A stretch of 64,000 bases of DNA from Acinetobacter ursingii DSM 16037 = CIP 107286 (lineage in GTDB: Bacteria; Pseudomonadota; Gammaproteobacteria; Pseudomonadales; Moraxellaceae): NCBI RefSeq assembly GCF_000368825.1, contig NZ_KB849717.1, positions 235,726 to 299,725 on the forward strand, read 5' to 3'. This document shows, in pieces, positions 9,184 to 17,954 of the stretch. Numbering within the stretch: the stretch's first letter is position 1; each line of letters begins with the position of its first letter. A program made the translations under genes and the position numbers. Below the pieces are notes generated by a model, which had not been told where the DNA came from, made no database searches, and saw only the letters and a list, made by a program, of their open reading frames with translations.

Positions 9184-9803
9184 TGCGTTTTGACTTGTTG
9201 AGGATAATTAAAAAACACAATATTGGTAATGCCAGATTCAACCTTACCTTGCTCATTATTAAATAAACTGACTTGTATCTCAACGCGCTGCACATTAGGG
9301 CTGATGGTCGATTCAGAGCGCTTATCAATTTGCCAAGTTTCACCCTGAGAGGTAATTTGTTTTGACTCTGTTCCTGTCAGCCATTGTTTATTAATTTCCA
9401 TTTGAGCCGCCTCATTCATGGCAACAAATTGGGCTTTGGTTCTTAAAATGGCATTTGCAGTGGACTGAGTATATTGCATACCCACCTTTGTCACGGCAAC
9501 GGCTGCAATTGCAAAAATAGCCAGGGCCACCATGACTTCAAGTAACGTAAATCCTGAGCAGCGATAAGCAAAACACCGTTTTGCCGCTGCGCAAGATGAG
9601 AAGCTATGCTTCGAATGGCGAGGACTAACAAAACATAATTTTGCCGCTGCGCAAGACGAAAAGCTCTGCTTCGAGTGACAAGGTTTAAATCGAGTAACGC
9701 TTGATCTAAAAGGCAGCGCTTCGCAAGAATAATAAGAAGCTATGCGTCGAATACGAGGATGAGCACAACAATAGAATCCAGAAGTGGGCTTATTGGTTTT
9801 CAT
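9180..9803 (-). CDS. gspI: Type II secretion minor pseudopilin GspI with a repeat-expanded leader
   Basis: Minor pseudopilin of the T2SS tip. The cleavage site is G84|F85 with Glu at +5 (FTLLEVMVALAIFAI). I chose the ATG at 9803, which overlaps the end of gspH by 14 bases. It begins a textbook nine-residue leader, MKTNKPTSG, then F. That leader is immediately followed by about 75 extra residues of repeat-derived sequence, after which SGFTLLEV appears. The native leader thus seems split by the array. A TTG 54 bases upstream lies inside gspH and is less likely. The mature part has ordinary GspI length. Confidence 0.9.
   Translation of the reverse strand: MKTNKPTSGFYCCAHPRIRRIASYYSCEALPFRSSVTRFKPCHSKQSFSSCAAAKLCFVSPRHSKHSFSSCAAAKRCFAYRCSGFTLLEVMVALAIFAIAAVAVTKVGMQYTQSTANAILRTKAQFVAMNEAAQMEINKQWLTGTESKQITSQGETWQIDKRSESTISPNVQRVEIQVSLFNNEQGKVESGITNIVFFNYPQQVKTQ
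9558..9773 (-). repeat. In-frame palindromic repeat array in the gspI leader
   Basis: About 216 bases of the same repeat family as in gspJ and gspH, more degenerate. It contains two copies of the GCCGCTGCGCAAGA module with GCAAAAC-ACC-GTTTTGC-type hairpins, plus degraded AAGC-TAT-GC-type units. All are open in the gspI frame. Confidence 0.87.
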
Positions 9804-10545
9804 TAATATTACCCAAATGATCAACCTCAATTGGATCACCAACAGGGTTTTGTTCAAAATAAAACTGGATTCGTACTGGTTTTACTTCACCATTGCCAAA
9901 CCAAATTAATTTGGGAGCTTGTTGATTAATTAAGTCCTGTTGAGTTGCATTCTGATAGTTTTGATCAACAGATTCAATATTAAACGCAACTCTTTCAGGT
10001 AATACTCTGACAGGAAATTCCGAATAAGGTTGCCATTTTTTATCTTCCTGAATAACCGTTTGAGCACGAAGATCATGATATTCAGCCAGTTCATAGCTAA
10101 ATGGGGCGACATCAGTCGCATTATGAGTTAATAGAGCAAAAATACGGGATTGATCAACCGATTCTTTATTGATTTTTTTTAAATCGAGAATAAAAAATTC
10201 ACGTGCTTGCATTGCTTTACGCTGATCGACCCCACTGATATTTAATAAAATCAGCGAAGCCAAAATCGCGATAATAACAATGACCACCATCAACTCGATC
10301 AACGTAAATCCTGAGGCAGGTTTAAATCGAGCAACGCTCGATCCTGCCGCAAGGCGAGAAGCTATGCTTCGAGTATGAGGATGAACGCAAGACGAAAAGC
10401 TCTGTTTGAAGTGGCGAGGTTTAAATCGAGCAACGCTCGATCTGAGAAGCAACGCTTCGCAAGAAGGCTGAGAAGCTATGCTTCGAGTATGAGGATGAAC
10501 CCAAGACGAAAAGCTATGCTTCGCGTGTTCATCCTGATTAGGCAT
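9790..10545 (-). CDS. gspH: Type II secretion pseudopilin GspH with a repeat-expanded leader
   Basis: Minor pseudopilin of the T2SS. The cleavage site is G79|F80 with Glu at +5 (FTLIELMVVIVIIAILASL), followed by a typical GspH periplasmic domain. The leader has about 79 residues: MPNQDEHA, then two repeat units rich in Ser, Arg and His, each ending in SSVARFKP, then ASG. Removing residues 9-77 would leave a normal ten-residue leader. The ATG lies eight bases inside the end of the TetR gene. The mature domain shows no damage. Confidence 0.9.
   Translation of the reverse strand: MPNQDEHAKHSFSSWVHPHTRSIASQPSCEALLLRSSVARFKPRHFKQSFSSCVHPHTRSIASRLAAGSSVARFKPASGFTLIELMVVIVIIAILASLILLNISGVDQRKAMQAREFFILDLKKINKESVDQSRIFALLTHNATDVAPFSYELAEYHDLRAQTVIQEDKKWQPYSEFPVRVLPERVAFNIESVDQNYQNATQQDLINQQAPKLIWFGNGEVKPVRIQFYFEQNPVGDPIEVDHLGNINENQ
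10318..10521 (-). repeat. In-frame palindromic repeat array in the gspH leader
   Basis: Two copies of the repeat unit, the second shortened. Perfect ATCGAGC-AAC-GCTCGAT palindromes occur twice, and GAAGC-TAT-GCTTC and GAAGC-AAC-GCTTC hairpins recur. Of the three arrays this one is closest to the apparent consensus, which suggests it is the most recent or the most recently homogenised. Confidence 0.9.
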
Positions 10546-11146
10546 ATTGTTCTTGAATAAACTTAGGCATAGCTAAAGCCTGATCAATATAAGCAATGCG
10601 CAAAGTATCTCTTGAACCCAAATAACGCTGATAAAAACTCGAATTTAAAATAGCGGCTGCACCATGTGTAAGCGACCAAATTCCAGCCAAATAATCACGG
10701 GTCGTCATTGAGCTTTGGATTGACTCCAGATAAGTATCTGTCATACCAATAATAATGCGTAAACGTTTCTTACGAATCTGATAAAGCTCTTGAAAAAGTT
10801 GCTGTATCCCTTGTCCAGTTGTCGACAAACGTTCTTCAATCTGATGAAACATCACAGTACGTTCAGGATGATGCAAATGATGCAACATAAAAAAAGCTAA
10901 ATGCTCCTGAAAAGTCTTTTGCGTATCCTGCACCATTTCGTGCAACATCTTTTCATTACGAATGATCAATAAAATATACAGTTCATCTTTACTTTGAAAG
11001 TGCTTATAAAGCGTGCCTTTAGCCAGATCCAGCTCCGCTGCCAAAGCATCAAGTGTCATACCTGCTTCGCCATTTTCCAATAGGAGTTGTTCTGCAACCT
11101 GAAATATCAATATTTCTCTTGCTCGAAACTGAGCCTGACGATCCAT
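10538..11146 (-). CDS. TetR/AcrR family transcriptional regulator
   Basis: About 202 residues. An N-terminal helix-turn-helix of TetR type is clear (ILIFQVAEQLLLENG, then MTLDALAAELDLAKGTLYKHFQSKDEL). The C-terminal ligand domain is unrecognised. An in-frame GTG at 11152 is an alternative start with a weak GAGAG site. Its 3' end overlaps the gspH start by eight bases, so it is probably co-transcribed with the pseudopilin genes and may regulate them or itself. Confidence 0.85.
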   Translation of the reverse strand: MDRQAQFRAREILIFQVAEQLLLENGEAGMTLDALAAELDLAKGTLYKHFQSKDELYILLIIRNEKMLHEMVQDTQKTFQEHLAFFMLHHLHHPERTVMFHQIEERLSTTGQGIQQLFQELYQIRKKRLRIIIGMTDTYLESIQSSMTTRDYLAGIWSLTHGAAAILNSSFYQRYLGSRDTLRIAYIDQALAMPKFIQEQYA

Positions 11147-11189
11147 CTTCACGCAATAACTCTCTTACTTTAGCTTTCGTTTAATTCAA

Positions 11190-11963
11190 CTATTTCATAT
11201 TCAGAAGATTTTCAAAGTTTTGGCGAGTAATAGCTGCCATTTCTTCTAGAGGTTTATCATATACATCACTTAAAGCTTTGGCTACAAATGGCACATATTT
11301 TGGTTCATTTGATTTACCACGATAAGGCATAGGTGCCAAATAGGGGCTATCTGTTTCGATTAATACTCGATCAAGTGGCACTTGTTTAGCGACATCTCGT
11401 AAATCTTGCGCATTTTTAAAAGAAATAATGCCTGAAAAAGAAATATAGTAACCACAATCTAGCGCCGCTTTTGCCGTTTCCCAATCTTCAGTGAAGCAAT
11501 GTAAAATACCATGTGTCGATTGCTCTGCACGAATAATATCAATGGTATCTTGCTTGGCAGAACGAGTATGCACCACCACTGGTTTTTTCACAATTTTAGA
11601 TGCTGCAATATGTCGGGCAAAACATTGCTTTTGTTGTTCTACAAATTCAGTACTATGATAATAATCAAGCCCCGTTTCACCTAATGCCCAAACTTTATCA
11701 GATTGTGCCAATTCAACCAGAAATTCAGTGGTCGCTCGAGCCATCGTGGCTGCATCTTCACAGGGATGCACACCGACGGTATATCCCACATCATCATGGC
11801 GTTCGGCGATTTGAGCAAGTTGAAGATGATCATCCAGATCAACTGAAATACTCATAAACTTGGATACACCTGCTTGACGCGCCTGTGCCAGTGCCTGATC
11901 CAAATCTCCATCATAAGCTGTCAAATCCAGCATGGTCAGATGACAATGAGTATCTACAAACAC
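11190..11963 (-). CDS. tatD: TatD family metal-dependent deoxyribonuclease
   Basis: TIM-barrel metallohydrolase of the TatD/YcfH family. The first metal motif DTHCHL is at residues 4-9. Later motifs include GETGLDYY, the HTR segment, HCFTED and ETDSPYLAP. The 257-residue length is normal. The start is GTG, supported by an AGG site. It lies in a tight leftward cluster with pilZ, holB and kdsB, a common gammaproteobacterial order; there the gene beside holB is often called ycfH. Confidence 0.9.
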   Translation of the reverse strand: MFVDTHCHLTMLDLTAYDGDLDQALAQARQAGVSKFMSISVDLDDHLQLAQIAERHDDVGYTVGVHPCEDAATMARATTEFLVELAQSDKVWALGETGLDYYHSTEFVEQQKQCFARHIAASKIVKKPVVVHTRSAKQDTIDIIRAEQSTHGILHCFTEDWETAKAALDCGYYISFSGIISFKNAQDLRDVAKQVPLDRVLIETDSPYLAPMPYRGKSNEPKYVPFVAKALSDVYDKPLEEMAAITRQNFENLLNMK

Positions 11964-11979
11964 AATTTTTTCCTATTTT

Positions 11980-12321
11980 TTACATGGTGAAATTAGGACG
12001 ATCAGATACACTACCCGCCAAAAGCTTTTCTGCTTCATTTTTGTAGTAGATTCCCTTTTCGCCACTGAGTTGAATCGCAAAACCATGCGGTTTAACCCCA
12101 GTTTGTTTACGTGAAATCCAGATCACTTTTCCAGTGAGAGGAATCTTTTGCGACTGCTCGGGCAAGGTAGCCAGTACAAATATCTCGTCACCCAGCTTGA
12201 CAGCTTGCTTGGAAGGAATAAATAAACCACCACCTTGCACAAAACTCATATAACTGGCTTGCAAGGTTGCACGATCAGGAATATTTAACTGAATAATTCC
12301 GCCCATCATACGTGGTTCCAT
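11980..12321 (-). CDS. PilZ domain protein
   Basis: 113 residues, a single PilZ-like domain, next to holB as in Pseudomonas, where the PilZ gene adjoins holB and is needed for type IV pili. The canonical c-di-GMP RxxxR and DxSxxG motifs are not clear, as in PilZ proper, which binds poorly to c-di-GMP and acts through protein contacts. A role in type IV pilus assembly is inferred from family and position. Confidence 0.8.
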   Translation of the reverse strand: MEPRMMGGIIQLNIPDRATLQASYMSFVQGGGLFIPSKQAVKLGDEIFVLATLPEQSQKIPLTGKVIWISRKQTGVKPHGFAIQLSGEKGIYYKNEAEKLLAGSVSDRPNFTM

Positions 12322-12333
12322 TCTACTTCCCCT

Positions 12334-13302
12334 TTATTTAACATTCATTAATTTTATAAAAAGTTGATCCAAAACCAGATTGGTTTGTACATTTTGCTCA
12401 ACCAATTGCTTGGCATGTTGTATTTCTGCATAGATTTCAAACAATTGCTCAAGCGTATAGGCTGGCACGATTTGATCAAAAGACAGATCAATGTTTTTGA
12501 TTGATTGATTGAGCTTGACACAAATTACATCACCCAACAAGTACTCCAACATCGCAATAAAATCATTAAAGCTCAACTCTTTTGACCATTTGGTTGCGAG
12601 CATTATGGGTTTATTTTTCTGTATGACCAAATTTGTCCAATCAGCCATAAAGTCAGTACGCTTATTTAACCAATCACTTTCTGCTAACTGTAACGCACTT
12701 AAGGGCATAGCGCCCGTAAGATTCAAGAGCAAGTTGATTTGTTCTACCGAAAGTTCAGGCTGCTTATTTTGAATATATTGCAATGCTTGCTCAGGTGAAA
12801 TTCGATCTAGTGCGAAGTGCTGCAAACGACTGCGGATAGTCGCAGGTAATTTTAGATAATGATCTGCCAATAAAATTAAAATGATACGTTCACCTGGCTC
12901 TTCGAGTGTTTTTAAGAGCGCATTGGACGAAGCAATATTCAAAGCTTCCGCGGGTTCAATCACAATCACACGCCAGCCATCTACGGTTTGTTGCACAAAA
13001 GGCAATAGCTCACGTATTTTCTCAATTTTGATCTTGGCATTTTGTTTTTTATTTTCTTCATCGGTACTGATATGTACATAATTGGGATGGGTATCGGACT
13101 TTAACCACTGACAACTTACGCATTCACCACAGGCAGCTTGAGCCTGTTTATTAGAACAGAGAATCCAAGCTAAAAAATGCTGGGCAAATTCATGTTTCCC
13201 ACAACCATTTTTGCCATAAAACAAGAGACCATGACCCACTTCTGGGAATCGGCTGGTGAGCGTCTCCCATACATTTTGTTGCCACGGATAAACAGTTTGC
13301 AT
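12334..13302 (-). CDS. holB: DNA polymerase III delta' subunit
   Basis: Clamp-loader subunit. It has an AAA+ fold with a degenerate P-loop (GKNGCGKH, near residue 30), a zinc-binding group of four cysteines (CSNK...CGEC.SC region) and the LLKTLEEPGE segment seen in DnaX/HolB proteins. I chose the ATG at 13302, which has a GGA-type site; the TTG at 13314 is weaker. About 322 residues, normal. It lies just downstream of kdsB. Confidence 0.92.
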   Translation of the reverse strand: MQTVYPWQQNVWETLTSRFPEVGHGLLFYGKNGCGKHEFAQHFLAWILCSNKQAQAACGECVSCQWLKSDTHPNYVHISTDEENKKQNAKIKIEKIRELLPFVQQTVDGWRVIVIEPAEALNIASSNALLKTLEEPGERIILILLADHYLKLPATIRSRLQHFALDRISPEQALQYIQNKQPELSVEQINLLLNLTGAMPLSALQLAESDWLNKRTDFMADWTNLVIQKNKPIMLATKWSKELSFNDFIAMLEYLLGDVICVKLNQSIKNIDLSFDQIVPAYTLEQLFEIYAEIQHAKQLVEQNVQTNLVLDQLFIKLMNVK

Positions 13303-13316
13303 CAAATCATCCAAAA

Positions 13317-14078
13317 TTATTGAAAGCTTGAAACGGGCATCGCGTTTAAACGCTCTAAATCCGCCAAAGTGTCCACACCCGGTGGCAGATTGGCTTCTGC
13401 AATCGCAATCGCGATTCGATGACCATTTTCTAGCACACGCAACTGCTCAAGACTTTCAAGTTTTTCCAATGTGCCCTGTTCCCAAGTCACATATTCCTGT
13501 AACAAACTGACCCGATAAGCATATAACCCCAAATGACGATAAGCATGTGCATGTAGTTGTTGGGTGTGCTGTTGCGCCGCATCACGGTCATAAGGAATCG
13601 TTGCACGACTAAAATATAGCGCTTCATTGCCTTTAGACATGACGACTTTCACAATACTGTTACGCTGAAATTCCTCCAACTGGTGAATCGGCTCACACAA
13701 GGTCGACATAGAACAATTTGGTTTTTCAACCAATAACTGACTCACCTGTTGTACTAATTTGGCAGGCAGTAAAGGTTCGTCACCTTGCACATTAACAATA
13801 ATGTCATCACTTGCCCAGCCTTTGATTCGTGCAACTTCACTTAAACGATCTGTACCAGAAGGATGTTCCGTACTGGTCATCACGACATCAATATTTTCTG
13901 TACGACAAATATGAGCAATACGTTCATCATCTGTGGCCACGCAGTAATCATCAAAACCTTGAACTTTTTTTGCCTGATCAACAACACGTAAAATCATGGC
14001 ACGACCATGAATCTCTAAAAGAGGTTTCCCAGGTAAACGTGAGCTAGCAAAACGAGCAGGAATGACGATGTGTTTCAT
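13317..14078 (-). CDS. kdsB: 3-deoxy-manno-octulosonate cytidylyltransferase
   Basis: Makes CMP-Kdo for lipid A and lipooligosaccharide synthesis. It starts with the nucleotidyltransferase motif [14 protein letters not shown] and has VQGDEPLL in the middle. The 253-residue length is typical. Its ATG immediately follows the lpxK stop, forming an lpxK-kdsB unit with msbA upstream: three steps of envelope lipid A assembly together. Confidence 0.96.
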   Translation of the reverse strand: MKHIVIPARFASSRLPGKPLLEIHGRAMILRVVDQAKKVQGFDDYCVATDDERIAHICRTENIDVVMTSTEHPSGTDRLSEVARIKGWASDDIIVNVQGDEPLLPAKLVQQVSQLLVEKPNCSMSTLCEPIHQLEEFQRNSIVKVVMSKGNEALYFSRATIPYDRDAAQQHTQQLHAHAYRHLGLYAYRVSLLQEYVTWEQGTLEKLESLEQLRVLENGHRIAIAIAEANLPPGVDTLADLERLNAMPVSSFQ

Positions 14079-15098
14079 TTAAATTTCCTGAGACAGAGAA
14101 ATACCCAACTGTTGTAATTGAGCATCAAGTAATTGGTAACAATCTTGAGAAAGGATTGCTTCTACAGGCACGACCCAAATTTCAGTAGTGAAATCTGGAT
14201 ACTGTTGAAGCAAAGCTAAAATCTTTACTGCATCTTTTTCGGTGGTAATGATGGGGTTGTGATCATCAAACTGTAAATCTTCAATTTCATAATCATAATG
14301 ATCAGGAAATTCATGGCATTGAAATTCCTGAATACCAATCGATTCAAGCGTTTTATAAAAACGCTGCGGAAAACCAATACCGACTACTGCATAAAACTGG
14401 TCTTGCGGATTAAATAAATTTGCAGCATTTTTGGATGGATTTAACAAATACGGCTGACCTGCTTGAAGGTGCATATTTAAGCTCGACTGCGGTTGTACTC
14501 CATGTTCAATAACAGTCCCCGTTTCTAAACGTGATTTGGGTTCACGTAAATAACCTTCAGGCAACAGTTTTTCATTGCCCAAGCCGCGATTAAGATCTAG
14601 TACAATCCATTCAATTTGTCGATCTAAGGCCCAATGTTGTAAGCCATCATCACTAATAATGAGATCGATATCATATTGACTCAGCAGTAATTCAATTGCT
14701 GCTTTACGGTCTGCTCCTACAGCCATTGGTACATGTGTAGATTGAACAATTAAACACGGCTCATCGCCCACTTCGTCAGGTTTGGAACTCATATCCACGA
14801 AAGCAGGAAAAGGCCCATGACCACCATAACCACGACTGATCACACCGACTTTAAGCTGTCGCTGCATCAGATATTTGATCAGTTGGATTAATAGAGGCGT
14901 TTTACCGCTCCCACCTACCGTAATATTACCAATCACCATCACAGGTACGGGTGCGGTATATACTGCTTTTACGCCAGTTTGATAAAGCTTGTGATTAAAA
15001 CTTGAACCTACCCAATATAAACATGACAGTGGACGTAACAAAATTAGCCATTTTGCTTGTTTATTCCACGCATCCTGAATCATTTGGGCAAAAGACAT
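14079..15098 (-). CDS. lpxK: Tetraacyldisaccharide 4'-kinase
   Basis: Phosphorylates lipid A disaccharide at the inner membrane. An N-terminal membrane-associated segment is followed by the P-loop GNITVGGSGKTPL near residue 60, then DDGLQHW with the catalytic Asp-Asp. The 339-residue length is normal. It sits directly between msbA and kdsB. Confidence 0.96.
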   Translation of the reverse strand: MSFAQMIQDAWNKQAKWLILLRPLSCLYWVGSSFNHKLYQTGVKAVYTAPVPVMVIGNITVGGSGKTPLLIQLIKYLMQRQLKVGVISRGYGGHGPFPAFVDMSSKPDEVGDEPCLIVQSTHVPMAVGADRKAAIELLLSQYDIDLIISDDGLQHWALDRQIEWIVLDLNRGLGNEKLLPEGYLREPKSRLETGTVIEHGVQPQSSLNMHLQAGQPYLLNPSKNAANLFNPQDQFYAVVGIGFPQRFYKTLESIGIQEFQCHEFPDHYDYEIEDLQFDDHNPIITTEKDAVKILALLQQYPDFTTEIWVVPVEAILSQDCYQLLDAQLQQLGISLSQEI

Positions 15099-15103
15099 GC
15101 AGA

Positions 15104-16831
15104 CTAATCCTCAAAATTACGCTGGTGTAATTGATAGTAAGCGCCATGTTTAGCCAGTAATTCCGAATGTGTACCTTGCTCCACAATACGACCTTTATCC
15201 ATCACCACAATTCGATCTGCATTTTCAATCGTTGACAAACGATGTGCAATCACAATGGTGGTACGATCTTGCTGCATCGCCTGATCAAAAGCTTTTTGGA
15301 TAAAATGCTCAGATTCATTATCCAGTGCACTTGTCGCTTCATCCAAGATCAAAATCGGCGCATCTTTTAGGATCGCTCGGGCAATCGCGATACGCTGACG
15401 CTGACCACCCGATAGATTCAATCCTTGAGCGCCAAGAACGGTGTCATAACCTTGCGGTAAGTTCATAATAAAATCATGTGCATAAGCAGCTTTTGCCGCA
15501 GCGATAATATCTTCTTCTTTTGCACCTTCAAGCTGTCCATACGCAATATTTTCGCGCACTGTACGATTAAACAACACTACTTGCTGATTCACCATCGCAA
15601 CCTGACGGCGTAAAGTTGGTAAATCGATATCTTCAATACGAAGATCGTCCAGATAAATTTGACCGCTAGTCGTTTCCTGAAAACGCACCAACAAATTCAC
15701 CAAAGAAGTTTTACCTGCACCAGAACGCCCGACCAAAGCAATTGTTTCACCTGATTTGATATTGAGCGTAAAATCCTGAATGGCATGAACATCTGATTTA
15801 TACACCAGACCCACATGATCAAAACGAATATTACCTTTCAATTCAGGCTTCAAAGTTCCTGTATTTTTTTCTTCAGGTAAATCCAATAATTCAAAAACAG
15901 AATAAGCTGCTGCAATACCGCGTTGTATCTTTTCATTTACATCGGTCAGATTTTTTATAGGCTTTGCGAGCAAGCCTGCAGCCGTAATATAGGCCACAAA
16001 CTCACCCGCAGTCGTATTACCCAAAATTTGTGGACGCAATGCCAACCAGACGATTAAACTCATGGCAAATGCCATTACTAATTGTACCAGTGGCGAGTTC
16101 ATGTTTTGAACTACCACCATTTTCAAACCACGTTTGAGGTTTTCCTGAGAAGACTTATAAAAGCGCTGTTGTTCTGAGGCTTCGCCATTAAAGGTTTTAA
16201 CCACTGAATTACCATTGATACTTTCCTGTACCACGTGATTCACATCACCCATGGTATTTTGTACTTGAATCGAAAGTTTACGCATTCTTTTAGATGCTTT
16301 ACGAACAAGCAAACCAATCAAAGGCATAAAAATTAGAATACACAGAGTCAAACGCCAGTTCGAGTAAAAAAGATAACCCAATAAACCAATGGTAATAAAA
16401 CCCTCTTTAACAATGGTCGTCAGCGATTCAGAAGATGCAGCCGTGAGTTGCTCTACGTTATACATGATCTTGGCAGTAATATGCCCTGACGAATTATCCA
16501 GATAATATTGTGAAGGCAAACACAACAGTTTTGCATAGACATCCTGACGAATACTAAAGATCAAACTGCGTGAGATGACAGCGGTAAAATAACTGCCCAT
16601 GAACAAGCCCAGACCACGAAAGAAAACCAACAACACTATAAGGGCTGGAAACCAATCAAGATTTTGTCGACTACCTTCCTGAATTGCATCAATGATATAT
16701 TTTAATAACTTGGCAACTGACACCTCAGTTGCAGCATTGATCGCAAAACCAACCAATACCAATAATGCAATGCCCCAAAAGGGTTTTAGATAGGATAGTA
16801 GACGAAGATAAATCTTAAAATCTTGCTTCAC
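15104..16831 (-). CDS. msbA: Lipid A export ATP-binding/permease MsbA
   Basis: ABC half-transporter that flips lipid A-core across the inner membrane as a homodimer. Six transmembrane segments fill residues 1-310. The ATPase domain carries Walker A GRSGAGKTS, signature LSGGQRQR, Walker B ILILDEATSALD and an H-loop (IAHRLST). 575 residues. The GTG start overlaps the exbD stop as GTGA, indicating coupling with the ExbB/ExbD pair. Confidence 0.94.
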   Translation of the reverse strand: MKQDFKIYLRLLSYLKPFWGIALLVLVGFAINAATEVSVAKLLKYIIDAIQEGSRQNLDWFPALIVLLVFFRGLGLFMGSYFTAVISRSLIFSIRQDVYAKLLCLPSQYYLDNSSGHITAKIMYNVEQLTAASSESLTTIVKEGFITIGLLGYLFYSNWRLTLCILIFMPLIGLLVRKASKRMRKLSIQVQNTMGDVNHVVQESINGNSVVKTFNGEASEQQRFYKSSQENLKRGLKMVVVQNMNSPLVQLVMAFAMSLIVWLALRPQILGNTTAGEFVAYITAAGLLAKPIKNLTDVNEKIQRGIAAAYSVFELLDLPEEKNTGTLKPELKGNIRFDHVGLVYKSDVHAIQDFTLNIKSGETIALVGRSGAGKTSLVNLLVRFQETTSGQIYLDDLRIEDIDLPTLRRQVAMVNQQVVLFNRTVRENIAYGQLEGAKEEDIIAAAKAAYAHDFIMNLPQGYDTVLGAQGLNLSGGQRQRIAIARAILKDAPILILDEATSALDNESEHFIQKAFDQAMQQDRTTIVIAHRLSTIENADRIVVMDKGRIVEQGTHSELLAKHGAYYQLHQRNFED

Positions 16832-17256
16832 TCAGTAAAACCTCTGGAAGGAACTTTTGTACTAATGTTGATGTTAACAAAACCAAGCTGTCCTGCCACA
16901 TCCATCACGCGAATCACATCCTGATGCGTCGCTTTGGCATCAGCGGCGATGACAAACATTAAATCACGACGATCATGTGCCGCCTGTTTAATTGCACTAC
17001 TTAAATCAGAACTACTCTGACTAGAAATGGCTTGACCATTGACCATGTAATGCCCCGAAGAGTCTACCATGACCTCGATTTTTTGATCGTATTGTTTTGG
17101 TGGAACCCCTTGTGCATCGGGTAAAGTCAGATTAATTCGACTATTTTGTGCAAAGGTCGTAGAAAGCAACAAAAACACCAAAATAAACAGCAGACAATCA
17201 ATCATAGGTGTCAGATTGATATGAATATCTTCAACTTGCGGGCGCTTAAATTTCAT
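16828..17256 (-). CDS. exbD: ExbD/TolR family biopolymer transport protein
   Basis: 142 residues. One N-terminal transmembrane helix carries the proton-path Asp (LTPMIDCLLFILVFLLLST), followed by a periplasmic domain. It works with the ExbB-like protein upstream to energise a TonB- or Tol-type partner. No TonB or TolA lies next to it; the pair leads instead into msbA-lpxK-kdsB, a known arrangement in Acinetobacter and Pseudomonas relatives. Confidence 0.9.
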   Translation of the reverse strand: MKFKRPQVEDIHINLTPMIDCLLFILVFLLLSTTFAQNSRINLTLPDAQGVPPKQYDQKIEVMVDSSGHYMVNGQAISSQSSSDLSSAIKQAAHDRRDLMFVIAADAKATHQDVIRVMDVAGQLGFVNINISTKVPSRGFTE

Positions 17257-17267
17257 AATATCCCGCC

Positions 17268-17906
17268 CTAGCCTACACGACGTTGCTCAAATGCATTTGA
17301 CTGCGAAGGTTTGAAAAAAAGTGCGGCATGAAAAAGAGTCGCTTGTTGTTCAAGCTCCGCGATATATTCATGCACAAGACGCTGAAAATAACGATACGCC
17401 ATTAATGCTGGAATTGCGATCAACATTCCCACAGCGGTAGTGATCAACGCTTTAGAAATACCAGGAATCATTAAAGTTGGACTACTACTCGATCCAATAT
17501 CAATCACTAGAAAGGATTCGATGATTCCAACGACTGTACCCAAAAGACCAAGTAAAGGCGCAACAGCACTCATCGTTCCCAAAAAGTTAATATTACGTTC
17601 CAGATATCCAATTTCCTGAGAGGCAGTAACTTCCATTTGTGCTTTGGCAAATTGCTCGCCCATACTCTGGTTTTCAATACCAGCTTTTAAAATTCGTCCC
17701 AAAGGACTGGTTTGCAAGGCTTGGTTTTGCTGCAATTGCACAATGACCTGATCAACCGAATGAGAACTTGAAGACATGAGGGCGCTTGGCAAAACTGCTG
17801 ATCGTTTCAGGCGAATAAAACGTTCGATACTAATCGCCACAGTAAAAATAGAACATAGAATGAGGGGCAGCATCAACCAGCCCCCTGCCTTAACTAATTC
17901 CCACAT
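17268..17906 (-). CDS. exbB: MotA/TolQ/ExbB proton channel family protein
   Basis: About 212 residues with three transmembrane segments (near residues 8-28, 105-130 and 150-175). The conserved pattern LLGLLGTVVGIIESF is followed by ALITTAVGMLIAIPALMAY, which lines the proton path. I chose the ATG at 17906, with GGGGA upstream; the TTG at 17921 is less likely. Partner of the ExbD-like protein 12 bases downstream. Confidence 0.9.
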   Translation of the reverse strand: MWELVKAGGWLMLPLILCSIFTVAISIERFIRLKRSAVLPSALMSSSSHSVDQVIVQLQQNQALQTSPLGRILKAGIENQSMGEQFAKAQMEVTASQEIGYLERNINFLGTMSAVAPLLGLLGTVVGIIESFLVIDIGSSSSPTLMIPGISKALITTAVGMLIAIPALMAYRYFQRLVHEYIAELEQQATLFHAALFFKPSQSNAFEQRRVG

Positions 17907-17954
17907 GCTGTACTTCCCCAATGACTACAAAAAAATTTAAAAGGTCAGCATAGA

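Noticed and set aside
8815..10521. The repeats as a CRISPR array
   Set aside because: There are no unique spacers of even length; the units are coding, palindromic and shared between three genes.
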